Assembly: GCA_003552425.1 (NCBI GenBank)
Contig: PUMC01000014.1
Location: forward strand, 1-9,531
DNA from: Candidatus Acetothermia bacterium
Lineage (GTDB): Bacteria; Bipolaricaulota; Bipolaricaulia; Bipolaricaulales; Bipolaricaulaceae
Direction of reading: 5' to 3'
DNA: 9,531 nucleotides
The notes under the pieces are model-generated. The model was not told the DNA's origin. It saw nothing but the letters and a program-made list of their open reading frames with translations, and did no database searches. Positions within the stretch are counted from its first letter, which is position 1. Each line of letters starts with the position of its first letter. The translations under genes and the position numbers were made by a program. Positions 5,859-9,531 of this stretch are shown piece by piece.

Positions 5859-6266
5859 CTACATGCCTGGGGAGGCGGTGCCATCCAGATGGACGTGCAC
5901 CTGCCAATCCGGATCCACCCACAAGCCGATGATCTCCACGCCCAAGCCCCATGAGATCACCCTGTCCACAGCCTGCTCAAGCTGGACAAGCTGTTCGCGC
6001 TTGCCCACGGGATTCCCCGCACAGTCGTGGTGCGCCACCACCGCCACCGTCCGCGCACCGTGGACGCCCACGGAGATCTCCAGACGGCGCCGGATCGAAC
6101 GCTGCCCTTCGACGGCCGTCTCGTCGGACAGCAGGGCCACGGGACCTGGTTCGGTGATCATATCCACGAACTCCACCCCGCGATTCTCCTGCAGCCAACG
6201 GATCACCGGGAGCTGCGCACGCCCATCCATACAATCGATCGCCGCCGCAAACCGCCCCTCGCTCAT
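5859..6266 (-). CDS. Minimal beta-class carbonic anhydrase-like protein
   Basis: A 135-residue soluble protein with the beta-carbonic anhydrase metal motifs: C12-x-D14-x-R16 in IDCMDGR, and H79-x-x-C82 in AHHDCAGN. C12, H79 and C82 would bind zinc, and D14/R16 would form the conserved dyad. Beta-class enzymes usually have 165-220 residues, so this is a compact form lacking the usual N-terminal arm and C-terminal extension. The segments EFVDMITEPGP and EIIGLWVDPDW look like a family of short putative carbonic anhydrases (possibly Pfam Pro_CA_2, from memory). CO2 hydration activity is inferred only. The start at 6266 is chosen because AAAGGGG lies about eight bases upstream and the conserved part begins at residue 8; the frame is open further upstream without homologous-looking sequence. 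It lies 47 bases after the dppC-like gene on the same strand and may be cotranscribed. Confidence 0.75.
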   Translation of the reverse strand: MSEGRFAAAIDCMDGRAQLPVIRWLQENRGVEFVDMITEPGPVALLSDETAVEGQRSIRRRLEISVGVHGARTVAVVAHHDCAGNPVGKREQLVQLEQAVDRVISWGLGVEIIGLWVDPDWQVHVHLDGTASPGM

Positions 6267-6313
6267 GCCCTTACCCCTTTCGTGTTCCGCGAATCGTTCG
6301 CTCTCGAAACCGC

Positions 6314-7201
6314 TCAGCGCACACCGCGTAGCCGCGGATCCAGCGCGTCCCTCAGACCATCCCCCAGGAGGTTGAACCCAAGGACGCTGAACAGAATCGC
6401 GAGCCCTGGAAACGCCGACACATGCGGCGCCACGCGGAGATACTCCCGACCTCGGCTGAGCATGGCCCCCCACTCAGGCGTCGGTGCTTGCGCGCCAAGG
6501 CCCAGGAACCCCAGACCTGCCGCAGTCAGGATGGCCGTTGCCGTATACAGTGTACCCAGCACAACCACCGGCCCCAGAACGTTCGGCAGGACATGGCGCA
6601 CCAGGATGCGAGCATCCGAAGCGCCCTGCGCCCGCGCAGCCTGGACGTACTCCGTATCACGGAGCGTCAAGACCGACCCTCGAACCACCCGTGAGTAGTT
6701 CGGAACCGAGGTGATCCCGATGACCATCATCGCGTTCCATAACCCCGGTCCAAGCACCGTCACCACAAGGATCACAAGGATGATCGGCGGAAACGCCAGC
6801 AGGATGTCGAGTAGCCGCTGCGAGATCAGATCGAGTCTCCCCCCGTAGAAACCTGAGAGCAGCCCCCACGGCACGCCGACTGCCATCCCCACACCCACCG
6901 CCACAATCCCAATGGTCAGCGAGATCCGCGCCCCATAGATGACCCTGCTCAGGATGTCCCGCCCCAGTTCGTCCTGGCCAAGCCAGTGCCGCGAGCTCGG
7001 CGGTGTCAGACGCTCACGCATCGTCGGGGCAAGCGGGTCATACGGCGCCAGGACCGGCGCAAGGATCCCCACAACCGCCAGCACGGTCACCATGACGAGT
7101 CCCGCGGCAGCGGTCCGGTTCCTCACGAGGCCCCGGACAACCGCATACAATAGGCCTCTGGATTTGGTACGCCTTCGGTTCGTGTCGCCTATGTCAGTCA
7201 T
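6314..7201 (-). CDS. dppC: Peptide/solute ABC transporter permease, DppC/OppC family
   Basis: A 295-residue inner-membrane permease. It has the OppC-type N-terminus: a first helix at about 32-52, then the soluble segment APYDPLAPTMRERLTPPSSRHWLGQDELGRDILSRVIYG typical of this family (positions 52-90, shown here in part as HWLGQDELGRDILSR). Five further helices follow. The EAA loop that contacts the ATPase lies at about 182-210 (DTEYVQAARAQGAS ... LPNVLGP), and GFLGLGAQAPTPEWG at 231-245 is a DppC signature. AAGGA eight bases before the ATG is the ribosome site. The start overlaps the end of the upstream permease gene by eight bases (ATGACTGA), so translation is coupled. It probably pairs with that permease to form the channel. 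No ATPase gene follows. Substrate class (peptides, sugars, nickel, others) cannot be told from the permease. Confidence 0.93.
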   Translation of the reverse strand: MTDIGDTNRRRTKSRGLLYAVVRGLVRNRTAAAGLVMVTVLAVVGILAPVLAPYDPLAPTMRERLTPPSSRHWLGQDELGRDILSRVIYGARISLTIGIVAVGVGMAVGVPWGLLSGFYGGRLDLISQRLLDILLAFPPIILVILVVTVLGPGLWNAMMVIGITSVPNYSRVVRGSVLTLRDTEYVQAARAQGASDARILVRHVLPNVLGPVVVLGTLYTATAILTAAGLGFLGLGAQAPTPEWGAMLSRGREYLRVAPHVSAFPGLAILFSVLGFNLLGDGLRDALDPRLRGVR

Positions 7202-8114
7202 AGCGAATCCTTGGGTCGACGATCGAATAGGTGATGTCCACGAGCAGGTTCACGCCCGTGAATACGACCGCGATCAGCAGGACCGCGCCTTGCACCACCG
7301 GGTAGTCCCGGCTCATGATCGAGTCCACCATCAGCCGTCCTACACCCGGCCATGTGAACACCGTTTCCGTCAGCACCGACCCCCCCAACAGCGCGCCGAA
7401 CTGGAGCCCGGCAACGGTCATTACGGGGATGAGGGCGTTGCGCAACGCGTGCTTCATCTGAACCACGCGATCCGTCAACCCTTTTGCCCTTGCCGTACGG
7501 ACGTAATCCTGGCGCAACACCTCGAGCATGCTGGAGCGGGTCATGCGGGCGATCATCCCCGTGGACATGGCCCCCAACGTGATCGCCGGCAGCACCAGGT
7601 GCCGTAGCGTCCCCCGGCCACCCACGGGGAACCAGCCCAGTTGCACGGAAAACACCCACATCGCCATCAATCCAAACCAGAAAACGGGCACAGAGATCCC
7701 AACAAGGGCGGCCACCATCGTGCCGTAGTCCACCAGGGAATACTGTCGCGTGGCGGAGATCAGCCCTGCGATCAGCCCCAGTAGAATGGCGATGGCCATG
7801 CTGGCCGACGCCAGTTCCATGGTCGCGGGGAACCGAACACCGATCTCCCGGCTGACCGGGCGCCGTGTACGGACCGACTGCCCGAGATCTCCACGGAGCA
7901 GATTGCCCATGTAGATCCCGAACTGGGCAAGGAGCGGGCGATCGAGGCCCAGCTGGGTTCTGATCCTCTCCACCACCTCTTGAGGGGCGGCCTCGCCCGC
8001 CATGATCAGAGCAGGGTCACCTGGCATCAACCGCAGTGACAAGAACACAAGCGTCACCACCCCGAGCAGCACAGGCACTGCGAGCAGCACCCGTCGGATG
8101 ACATAGCTGATCAT
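7194..8114 (-). CDS. dppB: Peptide/solute ABC transporter permease, DppB/OppB family
   Basis: A 306-residue inner-membrane permease of normal family length. The N-terminus, IRRVLLAVPVLLGVVTLVF, is the first helix, followed by RLMPGDPA (28-35), a conserved DppB motif. The periplasmic region runs to about residue 98, then five more helices. The EAA loop lies at about 202-230 (QDYVRTARAKGLTD ... LRNALIP), and LTETVFTWPGVGRL at 248-261 is diagnostic of DppB/OppB. An AAGGAG six bases before the ATG fixes the start. It follows the binding-protein gene after an 88-base gap that contains a strong hairpin and overlaps the dppC start by eight bases. It should form a heterodimeric channel with that permease. 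Confidence 0.94.
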   Translation of the reverse strand: MISYVIRRVLLAVPVLLGVVTLVFLSLRLMPGDPALIMAGEAAPQEVVERIRTQLGLDRPLLAQFGIYMGNLLRGDLGQSVRTRRPVSREIGVRFPATMELASASMAIAILLGLIAGLISATRQYSLVDYGTMVAALVGISVPVFWFGLMAMWVFSVQLGWFPVGGRGTLRHLVLPAITLGAMSTGMIARMTRSSMLEVLRQDYVRTARAKGLTDRVVQMKHALRNALIPVMTVAGLQFGALLGGSVLTETVFTWPGVGRLMVDSIMSRDYPVVQGAVLLIAVVFTGVNLLVDITYSIVDPRIRYD

Positions 8115-8138
8115 CTTGGCTCCTTGAGCGGACTGCCC

Positions 8139-8170
8139 ACCTCGGCGGGCGCCGGAGCGCCCGCCGAGGT
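8139..8170 (-). other. Perfect 14-bp hairpin between dppA and dppB
   Basis: Arms ACCTCGGCGGGCGC (8139-8152) and GCGCCCGCCGAGGT (8157-8170) are perfectly complementary around a four-base loop; in the minus-strand RNA the loop is UCCG closed by C-G, close to the stable UUCG type. It starts 32 bases after the binding-protein stop. No T-run follows (next bases GGGCAGTCC), so it is not a classical intrinsic terminator. In many binding-protein-dependent operons such stem-loops protect the 3' end of the binding-protein mRNA and lower expression of the permeases. Confidence 0.75.
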
Positions 8171-8202
8171 CTGCAGTGTAGTTCTAACGGTGCTGTACTG
8201 CC

Positions 8203-9531
8203 TTAGTTGTCCAGCCAAGCCTTCTGTGCTTGGAGGGTGAAGTTCGGGTGGTAGACAAGATCGCGGACGTTGTCCCGTACACCGTACCGCAGCTGGCTGA
8301 ACAGGATGAAGACCCACGGGGCATCCTCCCAGATCAGCTGGTTGGCCACCGCGTAGAGCTTCTCACGGTCTTCCACAACCGGCGTGCGGCGGGCGGCGTC
8401 AAGAAGCACATCCACCGCCACGTTCCTGTAGAAGGACCGGTTGCTTCCGTCGGGGGCCCACTGCTCGCCATGAAGGAGCGCGTACAGTGCGTAGTCGGCG
8501 TCGCCTGTGACGGTGGTCCAACCGAGCATGTAGATGTCGACTTCGCTCTCCTCGACGGGGCGGTTGGTGAACTCAAGGTACGAACCCCACTCCATCGAGA
8601 TCAAGCGAGCGTCAATGCCCACTTCCTTGAGCTGAGCCTGCAGCACCTCCGCACCCAGCTCGCGCCAGCCCGGGTTGTAGCGAATGGTGGTGCTGAAGCC
8701 GTCCGGGTAGCCCGCCTCGGCCAACAGCTCTCGGGCCTTGTCCGGATCGTAAGGGTACGGACCGACCTTGCTGTAACCGAACACGCCAGGAGCGATCGGA
8801 GCGTCGGCCACCTCAGCGAACCCGCCCCACACGAAATCGACGAACTCGTCCTTGTCCAGAGCGTAGTTCAGCGCCCGGCGCACCAACGGATCGGCAAGGG
8901 GGCCGCGCTGGCAGTTGATCCCGATGTACTGATGGCCAAGACCCGGCATGATCACGTTCTGGACACCGGGTTCGGCGTCAACGATGGCTACGTCGTCCAC
9001 GGGCACCACAGTCGTGGCGTCGATCTCTCCGGTGAGGAGCATCATGACGCGCGTTCCGCCCTCGGGAATCGGCAGGAACACCAGGCGGTCAAGATACGGA
9101 CCCTCGCCCCAGTAGTTGGGGTTCTTCTCGAGGACGAGCTCCGTGTCAGGGATCCACTCCACGTACTTGAACGGACCCGTGCCCACCGGATAGTCGACAC
9201 CAGCTTCCACAGCCTCCGGGCTCACGAACCCCGTCATGCTGTGCCCCAGATGCGCCAGCAGCGGAGCGAACGGCTCGTCGAGCGAAACCCGGATCGTATA
9301 ATCGTCGACCACGTCGATGCTCTTGATCTGCGCCAACAGGAAGCCGAAGCTCGCCTCGTCGCGGAAGCGCAGCAGGTTCCACTGGGCTACCTCCGCGGTG
9401 AGCGGCGTACCGTCGTGGAACTCGACGCCCTCCCGAAGCTTGATCGTCCACACCAGCGAATCGTCGCTCGCTTCGTAGGACTCGGCAAGCACGTGCTCGA
9501 TATCACCATCCTCGTTGACACGGAAGAGCGC
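8203..9531 (-). CDS. dppA: Extracellular solute-binding protein family 5 (DppA/OppA-like), N-terminus missing
   Basis: The C-terminal 442 residues of a peptide-type ABC binding protein; the frame is open to the window edge, so the signal peptide and probably 60-100 residues are outside. Family landmarks in order: VWTIKLREGVEFHDGTPLTA near the start of the visible part, YPVGTGPFKY, LEKNPNYWGEGPYLDRL, VRRALNYALDKDEFVD, and PYDPDKARELLAEAGYPDGF. These mark SBP_bac_5, which captures oligopeptides, dipeptides, nickel or sugars outside the membrane and delivers them to the paired permeases. The partial translation at the edge reads ALFRVNEDGDIEHVLAESYE. It is the first gene of the transporter set in the window, followed by the hairpin and the two permeases. 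Ligand specificity cannot be read from the sequence; the family symbol is used for homology only. Confidence 0.92.
   Translation of the reverse strand, partial: ALFRVNEDGDIEHVLAESYEASDDSLVWTIKLREGVEFHDGTPLTAEVAQWNLLRFRDEASFGFLLAQIKSIDVVDDYTIRVSLDEPFAPLLAHLGHSMTGFVSPEAVEAGVDYPVGTGPFKYVEWIPDTELVLEKNPNYWGEGPYLDRLVFLPIPEGGTRVMMLLTGEIDATTVVPVDDVAIVDAEPGVQNVIMPGLGHQYIGINCQRGPLADPLVRRALNYALDKDEFVDFVWGGFAEVADAPIAPGVFGYSKVGPYPYDPDKARELLAEAGYPDGFSTTIRYNPGWRELGAEVLQAQLKEVGIDARLISMEWGSYLEFTNRPVEESEVDIYMLGWTTVTGDADYALYALLHGEQWAPDGSNRSFYRNVAVDVLLDAARRTPVVEDREKLYAVANQLIWEDAPWVFILFSQLRYGVRDNVRDLVYHPNFTLQAQKAWLDN

Noticed and set aside
5816..5884. Upstream ATG at 5884 for the lipoprotein gene
   Set aside because: It would put 23 non-hydrophobic residues before a clear lipoprotein signal, overlap the carbonic anhydrase-like gene, and read through the promoter; no ribosome site precedes it.
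6289..6301. Palindrome GCGAATCGTTCGC between dppC and the carbonic anhydrase-like gene
   Set aside because: A five-base stem with a three-base loop and no T-run is expected by chance in GC-rich sequence; at most a weak operator candidate.
6267..6473. N-terminal extension of the carbonic anhydrase-like protein back to 6473
   Set aside because: The extension overlaps the end of dppC and reads as arginine-rich shadow sequence; a ribosome site is found only before 6266.

Overview
The window is bacterial, protein-dense and GC-rich (about 60% by eye). It has no RNA genes, mobile elements, CRISPR arrays or long repeats, and no stretch over 300 bases lacks a gene. The lineage cannot be fixed from the sequence. 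Several genes have a -10 hexamer only 7-9 bases before the ATG and no Shine-Dalgarno sequence, which points to leaderless transcripts. That habit is common in Deinococcota, Actinobacteria and some deep-branching thermophile-associated phyla. An unusual queuine tRNA-ribosyltransferase and an Mrp cluster that starts with subunit E fit an environmental or metagenomic lineage, but this is inference.

Layout. (1) 1-750, minus strand: the start of an Mrp-type cation/proton antiporter cluster, mrpE-mrpF-mrpG. The genes are joined by ATGA stop/start overlaps, mrpE has its own extended -10 promoter, and mrpG runs off the left edge. (2) 844-4751, plus strand: a small DUF4282-type membrane protein, a long-form NfeD membrane protease with Ser/Lys catalytic residues, an exported seven-bladed WD40 protein, and a tgt gene for tRNA queuosine modification. 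(3) 4772-9531, minus strand: a peptide-type ABC importer (binding protein cut by the right edge, then two permeases), a minimal beta-class carbonic anhydrase-like protein, and a TolB-like propeller lipoprotein with its own promoter. The last gene converges tail-to-tail with tgt.

How the genes relate. Mrp E/F/G belong to a multi-subunit membrane ion antiporter or to a related Mbh/Mbs-type redox complex; the rest of the cluster should lie to the left. The ABC genes encode solute capture and the membrane channel, but no ATPase gene is present where dppD/dppF would normally follow dppC. NfeD lacks its usual slipin (stomatin-like) partner here. The WD40 protein probably shares a transcript with nfeD. 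A perfect 14-bp hairpin without a T-run separates the binding-protein gene from the permeases and is a good candidate for setting unequal expression.

No wholly new multi-gene system is evident. The most interesting points are the repeated leaderless promoters, the atypical tgt, the E-F-G-first Mrp cluster with an overlapping divergent promoter, the compact carbonic anhydrase-like protein, and the hairpins.
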